A stretch of DNA of 64,000 nucleotides from Scolanthus callimorphus. Its lineage: Eukaryota; Cnidaria; Anthozoa; Actiniaria; Edwardsiidae. The notes below the pieces were generated by a model. That model did not search any database. It worked only from the letters and a program-made list of their open reading frames with translations, and had not been told where the DNA came from. Shown here one piece after another: positions 32,807 through 42,900 of the stretch. The stretch covers positions 26,096,961 through 26,160,960 of the forward strand of contig CM066922.1 of the NCBI GenBank assembly GCA_033964015.1. Direction: 5' to 3'. The translations under genes and the position numbers were made by a program. How positions within the stretch are numbered: the first letter of the stretch is position 1; each line of letters begins with the position of its first letter.

Positions 32807-33349
32807 TCAATTTATACCCGACGAGCTACGCATCATTATTGCGTAGTCTCGCTTGCATTTTGCCATTGTACCTGCTCCGTCAGGTAACAGAGGGAGATTA
32901 TTACCCTGTTGGCCATTCAGAAGGTAACGACCGTACTCTTCTAAACTTCGTCTCCTCACGTAACCGAAGAAAAAACTTGTGCTGTGAATCCACAAGTGTA
33001 ACTGACTGTTCAGTTTATCCAGCAGAACGGTTAACTCTGGCCATTCTGGACGAAGGGCATCACGTTCGTGGTACAAGCGTTCAAGACTATCGTATAACGT
33101 GTCCCAGTACAAGAACGTGATGCACAATCCACCAAAACACGAGCACCCCCCTTCATCTGTTTCTCTCTCTTCCACGATCAGGGCTGCCTCTTCGCGAAAT
33201 TTAAGCACCGCATTCATTAGATTGTTGTCCTTCGTGTCGACCGCATTGAGCAGGGGCAAGCATTGTCGAAGAAGAGCAACCACTTTTTGCGCATGATGAT
33301 AATCTACCGCTTTTTCGGCTTTATCGGTGAGCGTCGCACACTCTGCCAT
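32807..33349 (-). CDS. Unknown helical protein
   Basis: 180 codons from ATG 33349; an upstream GTG at 33406 is not a likely start because a TATA box (TATAAAAAG, minus strand, about 33389-33398) lies between. Helix-rich, with a Cys-rich hydrophobic patch in the middle (GGCSCFGGLCITFLYW). No recognised domain. Confidence 0.55.
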   Translation of the reverse strand: MAECATLTDKAEKAVDYHHAQKVVALLRQCLPLLNAVDTKDNNLMNAVLKFREEAALIVEERETDEGGCSCFGGLCITFLYWDTLYDSLERLYHERDALRPEWPELTVLLDKLNSQLHLWIHSTSFFFGYVRRRSLEEYGRYLLNGQQGNNLPLLPDGAGTMAKCKRDYAIMMRSSSGIN

Positions 33350-33555
33350 TGTGCCACTCTCTGTGTGTGTGATGGTCTCGAGCGCGCTTTTTATAACGTA
33401 GATCACAAAGACACGGTTTTAGGAAAACTCTTTTTTTATTACATTTCTTTAACAACTCGTCTTCGTCGTCTACACATTCTATCACTCATTTCAGTGGCAA
33501 ATTTTAAATTAAACGTAACGCCTCCATCAAGCAGTCTCGTGTCACTGTTCTTTGT

Positions 33556-33741
33556 TCAGGCATTTTTCGCGACGATGCCACGCTTCACCAACGCTCTTTT
33601 GGCACGTCTAAATAAAGCAGTTCCTGCGCTTTTAATTATGCTACGGGTCATCGGGCTTTTTATAAGACTACCGCGACCTCGTTGTCCACGCCGCCGCCGA
33701 CGCCGCCTCCGCCTTCCTCCATGTTGTTGTTGTGATGTCAT
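33556..33741 (-). CDS. Small arginine-rich core-like protein
   Basis: 61 codons. Residues 9-22 are almost all Arg (GRRRRRRRRRGQRGRG), followed by an amphipathic helix and a basic end. Charge and size resemble protamine-like virion core proteins. Minus-strand TATA-like TATAAATA lies about 35 bases upstream of the start (about 33776-33783). Confidence 0.55.
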   Translation of the reverse strand: MTSQQQHGGRRRRRRRRRGQRGRGSLIKSPMTRSIIKSAGTALFRRAKRALVKRGIVAKNA

Positions 33742-33790
33742 TGTGATGCCATTGTGATGGCGCGTCTATATCTGCTATTTATATTGTTTT

Positions 33791-34543
33791 TCAAAAGGTG
33801 ATGAGTCCTGCAGAGGGTGTGCTGGCGGCATACCCTTCCCAAGCAAAACGATGACATCGCGCAAAGGCCAACTGACGTTCCAAATACCGCTGAATCATAA
33901 ATTCGGTAAGATCTTGTGGGTGCTGATCCAACAACGTGTGTAAAAAGTCCAAAATACAATCGTGCGTGGGAGATTGATCGCCATCATATCGCGGTGGCAT
34001 AGCAATTCGCCCTTGCTGTTGTTTAACGATGTCGGCCAGCTTGTAAAAAAAAGGATGCACTTTATTTTTTCGTCCGTCGACGACATCGCCCAGCCCAAGT
34101 CGTGCTCGAGTCTCAGAAGCTACGTGTTGCAATTGCACACCCAGTAAACGTCTGCAGACGGCGTCGTTGAGAAGCTGTCCCAAAACAGCGAGAATCAAAT
34201 GATTATTGGGCTTTTGTAGGCTGCTAAAAGAACTCCAAATTTCGGCGAGTTCTTGATCGCTAAACGTTTCGTCGATAAAATCTCGGCTTGGCGGTTGCGA
34301 CTGCAACGACTCCATAATAAACAACACGCTGCGCAGCACTTGAGATAAGGGTAGAGTTTGATTAAAAAACGTAAACGTGAAGCAATCATCATCTACTCTT
34401 GAAACAGCCAAACGAACAGCCTTGTCGCTAGCGCCCCATTTCTTGAGCACGTTCTTCCACAACGGAACAAAATGTGCGTTTTTTTTATGAAAAAAATAAA
34501 AACGAACATGTTCTAAATAATTCCCTGGCACCACTTTTTCCAT
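33791..34543 (-). CDS. Unknown protein
   Basis: 250 codons, ATG 34543. Mostly helical, with an aromatic N-terminal part (HVRFYFFHKKNAHF) and a central leucine-rich region. No membrane segment or metal motif. It lies in the minus-strand block 32.8-35.5 kb and ends close to the small basic gene's promoter. Not recognised. Confidence 0.6.
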   Translation of the reverse strand: MEKVVPGNYLEHVRFYFFHKKNAHFVPLWKNVLKKWGASDKAVRLAVSRVDDDCFTFTFFNQTLPLSQVLRSVLFIMESLQSQPPSRDFIDETFSDQELAEIWSSFSSLQKPNNHLILAVLGQLLNDAVCRRLLGVQLQHVASETRARLGLGDVVDGRKNKVHPFFYKLADIVKQQQGRIAMPPRYDGDQSPTHDCILDFLHTLLDQHPQDLTEFMIQRYLERQLAFARCHRFAWEGYAASTPSAGLITF

Positions 34544-34588
34544 ATCCGCAATACGGCGAAAAAAAGTTCGTCGGTACGATCACCGCAA

Positions 34589-35093
34589 TCAGCCATGTTC
34601 TTGTTCTTGTTGGTCTGGTGATGGTGCAGGAGAATTAGGCACCACTTCGATCGGGACGATGGGTTTTATGGTAACACGCTGTTTTTTCTTTTTCCTTTTT
34701 CGGTGGTGGTTCGTGACCTAAATTCGCGTACGTTTGACGCACCACATCTTCTAAAGAGGCGCCGCCACCTTCGCGCTTGATAACCTTTTCTTTTTTCTCT
34801 TTTACGTAGCAAGAAACACACAATTGCATCTGCTCGCGTCGCCGCAATTCCTCGTGCAGGTTGATCATCACACGAGTGTACGTGGCTCTCGCCGCAGCAC
34901 GACCTTCGGGATTACCAAACACCCACTGTTCTAAACCCTTGATTAGGGTTTGTGTGGGTAACACCCGGCTGTTGGCCATTCCAAACAAAATGTGATTTAA
35001 CACATTAAAAAAGTGCGCCTTGTCTTCCACGGAAAAATCAAATCCGTGAGGCGTTTGATCGCATACGCTACACGACGTGTTGCTCAAGGCCAT
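34589..35093 (-). CDS. Unknown protein with CxxC pairs, frame broken
   Basis: ATG 35093. The present frame closes at 34635 (152 codons), but a homopolymer stretch near 34682-34695 is followed in another frame by a Pro-rich tail open to 34589, so about 167 codons are likely. CSVC near residue 8 and CVSC near residue 92 could bind one zinc. Function unknown. Confidence 0.5.
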
Positions 35094-35157
35094 TTTTTTT
35101 CTTTTAGCTTCTGAGTCACACTGAGTTCGTTTGTCTTTATAGTTTTTTTCCTTAGAA

Positions 35158-35463
35158 TCAGTTAAAGGTAAAGCTCATGTGTACTTCACGACCCCGAGAG
35201 GGTAGATCTTCTTCATCTTCTCCCTGCACCTCTTGCTCTTCTTCTTCTTCCTCTTGTGATTCACCCTCTTGTTGAACGACATCACGAAATACGAGCCGAC
35301 GAAAGTCATCCTCGGTTAACCCAGTACGTTGTTTGAGCTTAGCGATTACCTGCATCATCTCAGCGGTCAGTGTTACAAAATCGGCCGAGGGCAAAGCCAT
35401 TTTTCCGTGTTCATAATCAATCATGTGCTCCAATTGAGCAATATGTCGCTTTATGTGCTCCAT
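35158..35463 (-). CDS. Unknown acidic protein
   Basis: 101 codons from ATG 35463; the longer frame upstream runs through the promoter and is rejected. A helical N-terminal half is followed by a Glu-rich stretch (EEEEEEQEVQGEDEED). A minus-strand TATA (TTATAAAAGG, about 35510-35519) lies about 50 bases upstream, next to the oppositely directed TATA of the basic gene at 35533. Confidence 0.55.
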   Translation of the reverse strand: MEHIKRHIAQLEHMIDYEHGKMALPSADFVTLTAEMMQVIAKLKQRTGLTEDDFRRLVFRDVVQQEGESQEEEEEEQEVQGEDEEDLPSRGREVHMSFTFN

Positions 35464-35532
35464 GACGAACGCGCACCAGTCTATAAAAGCGCGCTCAATC
35501 CACCCTACCCCTTTTATAAGCACACACACACG
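35464..35532. promoter_or_regulatory. Divergent promoter
   Basis: Two TATA boxes pointing apart in 69 bases: TCTATAAAAGCGCGC (plus, about 35480-35494, for ATG 35533) and TTATAAAAGG (minus, about 35510-35519, for ATG 35463). Each is about 45-50 bases from its ATG, which implies overlapping core promoters and very short leaders. Confidence 0.65.
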
Positions 35533-35814
35533 ATGAAACGCCGGCGCAGGAAGCAGCGTGGAGGTATTGCCATAGGCCACCGCCGCCGCCGAACGGGTGC
35601 CGCAAGTTCGGTACCTCAAATCAGTCACGCGTCCATAAAGCGTCCGGTATTCAAAGCGTCCAAAATCACCAACACCATAGGAGAGGTATTGTCGGGGCTT
35701 GTGAACGTGGCCCCCTCTTTTGCTGTCGGATTTCGAACGCTAGGAAGCTTGGGGTTAAAAGGGGTGACGAAACAACCCTACGTTCAAAAACATTTGAAAA
35801 GACTGTTTAACTAA
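35533..35814 (+). CDS. Small basic protein with Gly/hydrophobic segment
   Basis: 93 codons. Starts KRRRRKQRGG, a second RRRR cluster, then a moderately hydrophobic glycine-containing region (about 50-80, SGLVNVAPSFAVGFRTLGSLGLKG) and a basic end. The shape recalls membrane-active core peptides such as adenoviral protein X/VI, like the gene at 24367, but no direct similarity is visible. Confidence 0.5.
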   Translation: MKRRRRKQRGGIAIGHRRRRTGAASSVPQISHASIKRPVFKASKITNTIGEVLSGLVNVAPSFAVGFRTLGSLGLKGVTKQPYVQKHLKRLFN

Positions 35815-35840
35815 CTGTGGATTATTTTTTATTGTAACAT

Positions 35841-36440
35841 CTACAAACACTGCCACTGCAATTCACAAGCCATTTGCTCAATGCGCTTCATCAGCGATCC
35901 GCTATAATCTGCTAATAAATTTTGTTGAACACAATATTCTTTACACTGATTTTCACTAGGAAGGTGGGTTAAAGCTGCTTTTAAATAACCGCCCAATTTC
36001 AACAACGGAGACACGATCACCTCGGTTTCCAACATCGTTTTTACCTCGGTTACAAACGACATGCTAAACTCATCTTGTCCATGCATACCATTCATGCAAA
36101 AATAAGCCTTTTGACACACGTCGGACATTTTTTGGTGCAAAGCGGCGTTCACTAGGTTTGGAGTTTTTTTAACAATCCCCTCCAATAACCGTAATAACAT
36201 AAGCATTTCCGACATCAAAAAATGAGTCAACGGTAACTGCCTGGGTAAAGCATAATCTAAAAACAAGTCACACAGCCCCATCAAGGCTTGACGGCAACAC
36301 GCCAACTCCGTCCATGGATGGTGTTCAATTTGACGCGCTTTATCCCACAAACGGAGGACCAACTGAATCAAGTGAGGATGCTCTACCAAAACGGACGCTA
36401 AGGCACGAACTTCTTCCGCTGATTCTTCAATCGAATTCAT
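35841..36440 (-). CDS. Unknown helical protein
   Basis: 199 codons, ATG 36440, overlapping the stop of the gene at 36427-37167 by 14 bases. Almost entirely helical and Leu-rich, with several Cys in the C-terminal third. Not recognised. Convergent with the basic gene ending 35814, with a 26-base gap. Confidence 0.6.
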   Translation of the reverse strand: MNSIEESAEEVRALASVLVEHPHLIQLVLRLWDKARQIEHHPWTELACCRQALMGLCDLFLDYALPRQLPLTHFLMSEMLMLLRLLEGIVKKTPNLVNAALHQKMSDVCQKAYFCMNGMHGQDEFSMSFVTEVKTMLETEVIVSPLLKLGGYLKAALTHLPSENQCKEYCVQQNLLADYSGSLMKRIEQMACELQWQCL

Positions 36441-37167
36441 TATTTAATTCGCTGGCCGACTCCTTCAAAACCACTTGGATCTGCTGCTGCAACTTCTCTT
36501 TTGAATGGATGAGCAACGCTTCACGATCGACACAATAAATATCGCAACGCTCCAGTTTTATTAAACATTTTTCAAAAGGGTTCGTTTCGGGTAATTTCGC
36601 CCCAAACCACAAATTCCCCTTCCAAAAATAATCACGCCATTGACCCACCCACGCCCCATCAGCCAGCACCAGGTCGCAAACCGTAGTCATACACTCGTAA
36701 AAATCGTCTTTCAACTCACTACATCCGCAATGCGATTTTGAATAAAATGTTTCAGGAGGGCCGACGGGGATCGTGTACTCCGCAGCCCATGCCGTGTTGA
36801 GAAATCGAAGCATTTTATACAGCACCCATTGAACGTTTAACACGTAATCCACATCGCCTACAGTTTTGCAATGTTTATTCATTTCGTTACACAAAAGCCA
36901 CAAGATGCGAGTCGAGCTCGAGTTGAAATCTTCGGCACACCACAAGTCAGCAAAGTCCATCTGAAATCGAGCATCGGTTAAACCAAAACCACAATCCTCG
37001 CTGTCAGGCCACCACACGTTGTGATTCTCCCTCTCACGCGGCCGGCACACCTCCACAAATGGGGGTTGATGAAACACGTGATACGTAAACACTTGGCTCC
37101 AATAAGCGATCAACGATCTAGTCACTTTGTTCGACACCGTCCTTGCGAGATTTTTTTCCATCATCAT
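36427..37167 (-). CDS. Unknown protein
   Basis: 246 codons, ATG 37167 within ATGATGATGGA. Trp- and Cys-rich; a HCGCSELKDDFYEC cluster near residue 150 could bind metal. No family recognised. It is probably co-transcribed with the following 199-codon gene because of the 14-base overlap. Confidence 0.6.
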   Translation of the reverse strand: MMMEKNLARTVSNKVTRSLIAYWSQVFTYHVFHQPPFVEVCRPRERENHNVWWPDSEDCGFGLTDARFQMDFADLWCAEDFNSSSTRILWLLCNEMNKHCKTVGDVDYVLNVQWVLYKMLRFLNTAWAAEYTIPVGPPETFYSKSHCGCSELKDDFYECMTTVCDLVLADGAWVGQWRDYFWKGNLWFGAKLPETNPFEKCLIKLERCDIYCVDREALLIHSKEKLQQQIQVVLKESASELNNEFD

Positions 37168-37284
37168 CGCTGTCCGCTTTACGCGATACCATTAGAGCAC
37201 CCAAGGTGAATCCAGCAGAAAAGGGGATAAAAAACGCCAACGCCGTCAACAAAGCCGCTTTAAGCGGCTATACTAGACAATGAC
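37118..37284 (-). CDS. Possible small membrane protein, start unclear
   Basis: An open minus-strand frame of about 50 codons encodes a hydrophobic segment (LLTALAFFIPFSAGFTLGAL) followed by a charged Asp/Lys tail. An ATG at 37284 is in another frame, so a frame change or other start near 37262 is needed. It overlaps the start of the 246-codon gene. Low certainty. Confidence 0.3.
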
Positions 37285-37338
37285 ATGATGATGATGTTTC
37301 GTTGCGATGCCTAAATGTTATATATATATTTTTTTTTG

Positions 37339-37761
37339 TCAAACCGTTGGATAATGCCTCAACAGGTAAACGAGCAACGTGTGTAACTCCTCCCAATCGT
37401 CACTCCACTCACGAAAATGTGAAAATTTGCTTGCTTGTTTCTGCTGGTCTTCGAAATCCACAAACCGCTGGGTAATGGCACCATGAGCAATACAACACTC
37501 GAGAAGAAACGATGCATCGTCGGTGCGGTCTTTGAGCTGTTTCAATTCTTTCTTTTCGATTTCATCACAAAACCGAAGAAACACGCCTCCGACAAAGGCT
37601 ATGTGAAAGGCGTTATCATCCCCATCTTCACACATCTCGTACGTTGCCCCTTCTCGAATCGGGTAAAACCGATTGCTTTTTACCCGAGAAAGGATAAATT
37701 CGCGAAACTGTTTAACGTGCTCGCAGAATCGGCTATACAGAAAAAGGCTCAACATCATCAT
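37339..37761 (-). CDS. Unknown protein
   Basis: 140 codons, ATG at 37761, overlapping head to head with the plus-strand gene that starts at 37760. Helical, charged, with a hydrophobic Cys-containing patch. Not recognised. The shared start region means the two promoters must lie inside the opposing coding sequences or very near them. Confidence 0.5.
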   Translation of the reverse strand: MMMLSLFLYSRFCEHVKQFREFILSRVKSNRFYPIREGATYEMCEDGDDNAFHIAFVGGVFLRFCDEIEKKELKQLKDRTDDASFLLECCIAHGAITQRFVDFEDQQKQASKFSHFREWSDDWEELHTLLVYLLRHYPTV

Positions 37762-38353
37762 GGTGGTGACGTGCTTTGATCACCAAGGATCTGTTCAGAT
37801 TGGGGGGATTCTCGATATGGAAGGATTTTTCATCCAGCGCCGCTTTTATCCCAAAGAAATTGGAATCATCACGGTGGAAGCTTGGCCAAATTATTCACCT
37901 AAACTACACCGCTATTTCGTCAGTTATCCGTTCCACTATTCGTCGCTTCGTCACAAGGACAAAAAATCATGCAACTATGTGAAAAACTTTATTCATGGAT
38001 TTCGCGTCGATGACCGCCCTCGTGGACACATCGCTCTTTCCCAAGTGCAGGCCAAAATCAGGCAAATTTACGACTACCACTGCAGCAAAGAATCACTGAT
38101 GGCTTACAAGGGAGGTCACGTGGAAAAAGATGTGCTCGACGCATGCGGAATCCCCAACTACAACCTCGAAACGCTAGGATGTCCTAAACCCGACGACGAT
38201 AAGTTTAACGAATACGCGTACAATCACCCATGGCCATTCAACAAAGAAACTAACACGTGCGGAAAACATCGTCCTTTAATCGACGGTAAAACACCACACT
38301 GCGCCATTAAAGAAGCCTGTTTCTTTTTTAATTGGTGTGCTTATCACAGTTAA
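37760..38353 (+). CDS. Exonuclease-like (DEDD/RNase H fold) small protein
   Basis: 197 codons from ATG 37760. The layout matches a short family that I recall from invertebrate and viral ORFs: DMEGF near residue 20 (motif I Asp/Glu), FHYSSLRHKDKKSCNYV, HGF near 75, a KGGHVEKDVL segment near 116, and a Cys/Pro GCPKPDD motif with Asp. These suggest a DnaQ-like 3'-5' exonuclease or RNase fold, but I have no alignment. The C-terminal 60 residues hold His/Cys that might bind zinc. Function may be nucleic-acid processing; inferred. Confidence 0.5.
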   Translation: MVVTCFDHQGSVQIGGILDMEGFFIQRRFYPKEIGIITVEAWPNYSPKLHRYFVSYPFHYSSLRHKDKKSCNYVKNFIHGFRVDDRPRGHIALSQVQAKIRQIYDYHCSKESLMAYKGGHVEKDVLDACGIPNYNLETLGCPKPDDDKFNEYAYNHPWPFNKETNTCGKHRPLIDGKTPHCAIKEACFFFNWCAYHS

Positions 38354-39934
38354 TTGACATTAAATAAAGCCGTTTCTCTACAACAACACGCGTGATGGTG
38401 ATCTTTACAATAGGCACGAATTACAAAATTGAGATAGAATTTACTACGAGGAATAAACAGCGCTTCCGCGAAAACCTCCTCACATTGATCGCTTTTCTCT
38501 ATAACCTCGCCAATTTCCTTAGCCACTTTCCAACACACATGAGATCGAAGTTCAAAAAGGGGTGGCACTGTTTCAAACGATTGTTTTAACAGAGAAAAAC
38601 ACGTTTTTTCAACATGCGGTTGCATCACACGAAACGCCGTAAAACACACCTTGTCGTGTTGTTCACCCATTTCGGCAGATACGTGATCTCTGAAATGAGG
38701 TATCGAAGCAAACATGAACAAGCACAATATCTCCTCGTGGGTAAACGACCCCGACGGCGGCAGTAAATTTAAACCTAGAACTGCAGTTAAAAACGCATCA
38801 TCCGTTACAACCTTTTCCACCCCTTTAGGAAGAAGCACATCTCTTTTGTGATTTACCTGACACACCTCGCCATTCTTCCTCACGTGCCCCACCACTTGAC
38901 AAAGATGATCTTCAAAACACCTCACGAAATGCTCAAAACGAGCCCCGTTGATCGTACGAAACAGCTTACCCTTTTCATTATGAACCCAAAACACGGCAGG
39001 TAATAAATGCTCAACCACAACCATCCAACGAGATCCATCCCATTCAACACAATCGCGAACCGCAACCGCCTCGAGAGGACACCGCGGAAATACGTTTTTG
39101 TGACGTCACATCCCGTGGCCAGCGGAGTTACTTTGCAAATTACACCCTTCGGTGCTTCCACACCAAAGGTTTGACCTCGAACGAAGGAGAGTTTCTGTGA
39201 GAGAGGTTTATCCGGACTAAATCCATACGATTTACAGGGAACATCACAATACAATCGAACCCATGGATTCCCCATATATCTTGTCGTGTTTCTTGCTTGC
39301 GCAGGATCCTATACACTCACCAGAGCGCCTGATTTATGGTAGGTAAACTGTGTATTTCGCAGACTCGTGCAATTCACCACAGCAATTTGATTTGTTTTGA
39401 TTGTTTTATTGATCTCGGAATGCAGAGATCTTTTGTGGCGTTCAATATCGATATTTGCAATTACCTATTTACAATATTGAGAGTTCTTTTGTCTGAATTA
39501 TTTCACAAGATTATGACAAAAGTTCAGTTTTGTCTTGAACGTACTCGAGCTCTCTTTGAATCTTTTATCAATTTTATCTGCTAGCTTGTGACAAAGAGCA
39601 GAAGAATAAGACGAATTTTGTACTAATTCAGCTTACTACATTGTAAGTCTTACTTTTATTTGATTATGTATAAAAACCTTCAATCCCGGGATCCGCTGGT
39701 ACTAGCGCTTTTATGGTAAGAAAAGAGTAAGAAATGATTTGGATTCAATTTAAATATCAGCCATCTCATGACAGTATAATAGAATAGAAACTTTATTGAT
39801 GTGTCAAGGAACCTATTAGCCTGGTCTAAGCCCATACTAATTAGGGGACAAAAAAAATAAAAATAAAATGTACAATTGAATCACTGTGACAAACTATTAG
39901 TGGCCTTTTAAAAGCACTGTTGCGGTCAATTCTA

Positions 39935-42900
39935 TTATTCTTCTCTTAACTTCTCTCTTTGGATAGCAGCCTTCATGTTAGCTACTTTACTTGTTATAAG
40001 ATCTTTGTAATGGCTAGACTGGTAGTAACCTTTAGATCTTTCTTTTCCAGGCTTCTTCAGCTGGTCAGGGTCGTCATCGCCATCCTGATCAGGGCCATCA
40101 GGCCTGTTACCCCCACCATCATGTGGACCTGCATCCAGCAAACCTTTATTCCAGCTGTCTGCAAGCTTCTCAACATCTTGAAGAACTTTTGGTAGACAAA
40201 CGGTGCAGCCTTTTGGGATTCCATTTACTGACATACATGCAAGATGCAATGTATGCCCACAAGACAGGCGAACTGTGTCTTTGACTTTGTCTTCAGTGGT
40301 GCAGTTTGGATGATCACAGTCAAGCAATGGGTTTGGTTCATTTCCTGGCCATCGGTATCCAAGTGGTAGACACTTGCGGGAAACATCTTTGTCAAAACTG
40401 GACAAATGATATGGGGATTTTCCATATGGTCTGCCAGCTCTGTTGAGTGGTCTTGGTTGTGTTTTAGATTTCCCAAGATTTGTCGAGACCCTCTCAAACA
40501 TTGACAGGATCACCTCAGATGAGAGACCTATTTTGAACAAAAATATTACAAAATTTACAAAACACCAGCCAAAACAAATTGAGAAATAAAGGAAGTAACA
40601 GGACAAAATTTTGCTTTTTATTCAACCCTCATCATGACAGCTGCAAAATATCTAGTTGAACATTGCTCCTCCTGTTATTTCTTTTACTTCTTCAGTAGAC
40701 ATTATACACCTTATTCCAAAATAGCGGAATGGCTCTTGTGGCCTTTTTCTCATGAAATTATTCTTTTCTTTCATATTCACTCGAGCACAAAGAAAAAAGA
40801 TAATTTCATGAGAGTGTGGCCAAAAGGGGCCAATGGAATAAGGTCGGTCATAAGGTGTATTACCCCTAGTGGCTTTTCTCGTACAGCTTCTAAGTTCAAG
40901 AAATCTAGTTAACAAATTCTACTACGAGTTCAAATTTTCTATGAGTCAATAGATAGTTAATCCCAAACAGCTTCCCTCAGTCTGGCATTTTACAGTTAAA
41001 CAACAGCTGAGTGACAACTGACAATCAAAGACCCGCAGGCCCGCTCCTTTTATACCGGAACTCCGTGTTTGAGCCCTTGCATTCAGCTTTCAGTTTTAAA
41101 TAATGATGATGATTTACCTGTCAAAAGCAGTAAGTCTTGGTCACTATAACCACGTTGATACTTAGGGACGTAAGACTGCTCAAACCCATTCTCAGATGTG
41201 GATCTTGCCAGCAACCTTGCAGTTTCTTGGATCTTTGCTGCTCCGTCAGTCTTTCTTATCCTGGATCTAATTCGTGAATGGAATACTTCCACCTTCTTGT
41301 CTGTTATCACTGAGCAGAGCTTCTCCTTTGCTTCATAATAGGCAGGGACACTTTTCTGTTGGTAGTCGGTATCACTGATCCAGGACAGGCTGGCTTTATT
41401 GTAATGATGTCTATCCATTGATATGAACATCATCGCCAAGCGCATCATTGACCGCTTCAGGTAACTAAAGTTCCCTCTCTTGACAATAACAGGATGGTGG
41501 AGATAGGCTAGTGGAACAAGCTCCTCAAACAAGTGGAACAAGCTGGCATACTCGACATCCTTGCACTGTCCAAAGGCATCTAGAACTTGGTGCCGTACCA
41601 TCAGCCACCCACAAAAGGCAAGGACTAGACAAATCGCTACTTTCTCAGGCTTGGGTTTTACATGTAGATGAGCCCTTTCTCCAAAGACCCCAGAGTAGAT
41701 TTCTTTGAATACATGGTGATAGTTCTGTACAACATCTTCAGAACTGTTTAGGTAAACATGGAAATGGCCAAGTTCAGGGATAAGTGATAGAACTGACTCA
41801 TTGACAGGGGCTTGACAGATTAACTTTTTCTGAAAGTACCAAGTTGGCCAGTCTCCAACTGTAGGGGCTAAGTGGTTATTCAGAAATTGCTTGAATTCTG
41901 GGAGAACATCAAAAATGTAGTTGTGACAGTAACTGTAGTCATCTTTACTGTGGAGGGACTTTTCCACCTCATCAATCAGAAGTGAAGACTGTAGGGTCTG
42001 ACATTCTGTCTGGTCTTCTCGTGAGTAGACTCTGCAATACAAACCAGAATTTGTGATGAACATGTATTGTGCATAACTTTTTTTTTTTGGGGGGGGGGGG
42101 GGGGCTTGGTTTTTATATTTTATAGTATTACTGTGACATCACAAGTAACTAAAAGTTATTTATGGTCAACATTTTCCAGCCCTCTGTCACAGTTTTCCCT
42201 ATATGGACTGACCTAAAGCCGGTAAATAACTTATTTAGTTTTTTTTTTTTCAACTCTAAAATTAGATTTTTTATTAAAAACATGCTTACACCAATGGTTA
42301 CCTTGACCTAGGTCAGAGATAGGAAAATAATGCCCTCGTGTGTGCGCTCTAAGAACCGATCAGAATGCAGAATTTGTTACTGTGCCCTCTAGGAAAAAAA
42401 TAATATTGTTCCATGCTTTGTACCTTAAATCTTTCAAAGCTTGTTGCATTGCTGTTGTATCCAGCAGCTTGAAGGCTGGGGGTAAACTCTCCAAGTAGGA
42501 TGATAAGGAGTAGCTTGGCCAGAACTCTGAAATAGCCTTAGTGACACACATGTTACTGATTCCACCTCTACAGAGCTGGGGCTGGCCACCAGGTACTGTT
42601 ACCATGATGTTCCTGTGAATGCTATTGGCTGGATGTGGGACTGCCTCCACTGGCTGGATATCAAGCAGTAATGTGGCCATGTGTACAGCATTTGTTGTGA
42701 CTCTCCCAGTAGGCATCTTTACAGTATTAATGTTGTGAAAATCGTCCACGGAGAGTATCTGGAATGATTTCTGTACAAAAAAAGAATGATCACACATGTT
42801 TGTGCTGTACATGCAATATGCACACTTTTTATCATATCAGTTTCATACCCAGGATTTTTTAGTGGGGGGGGGGGGTGTTCCACCACTATATTCCTGTGCC

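Noticed and set aside
38922..39275. 117-codon minus ORF
   Set aside because: It crosses the left TIR of the nine-exon transposon, so it is chance reading across an insertion boundary.
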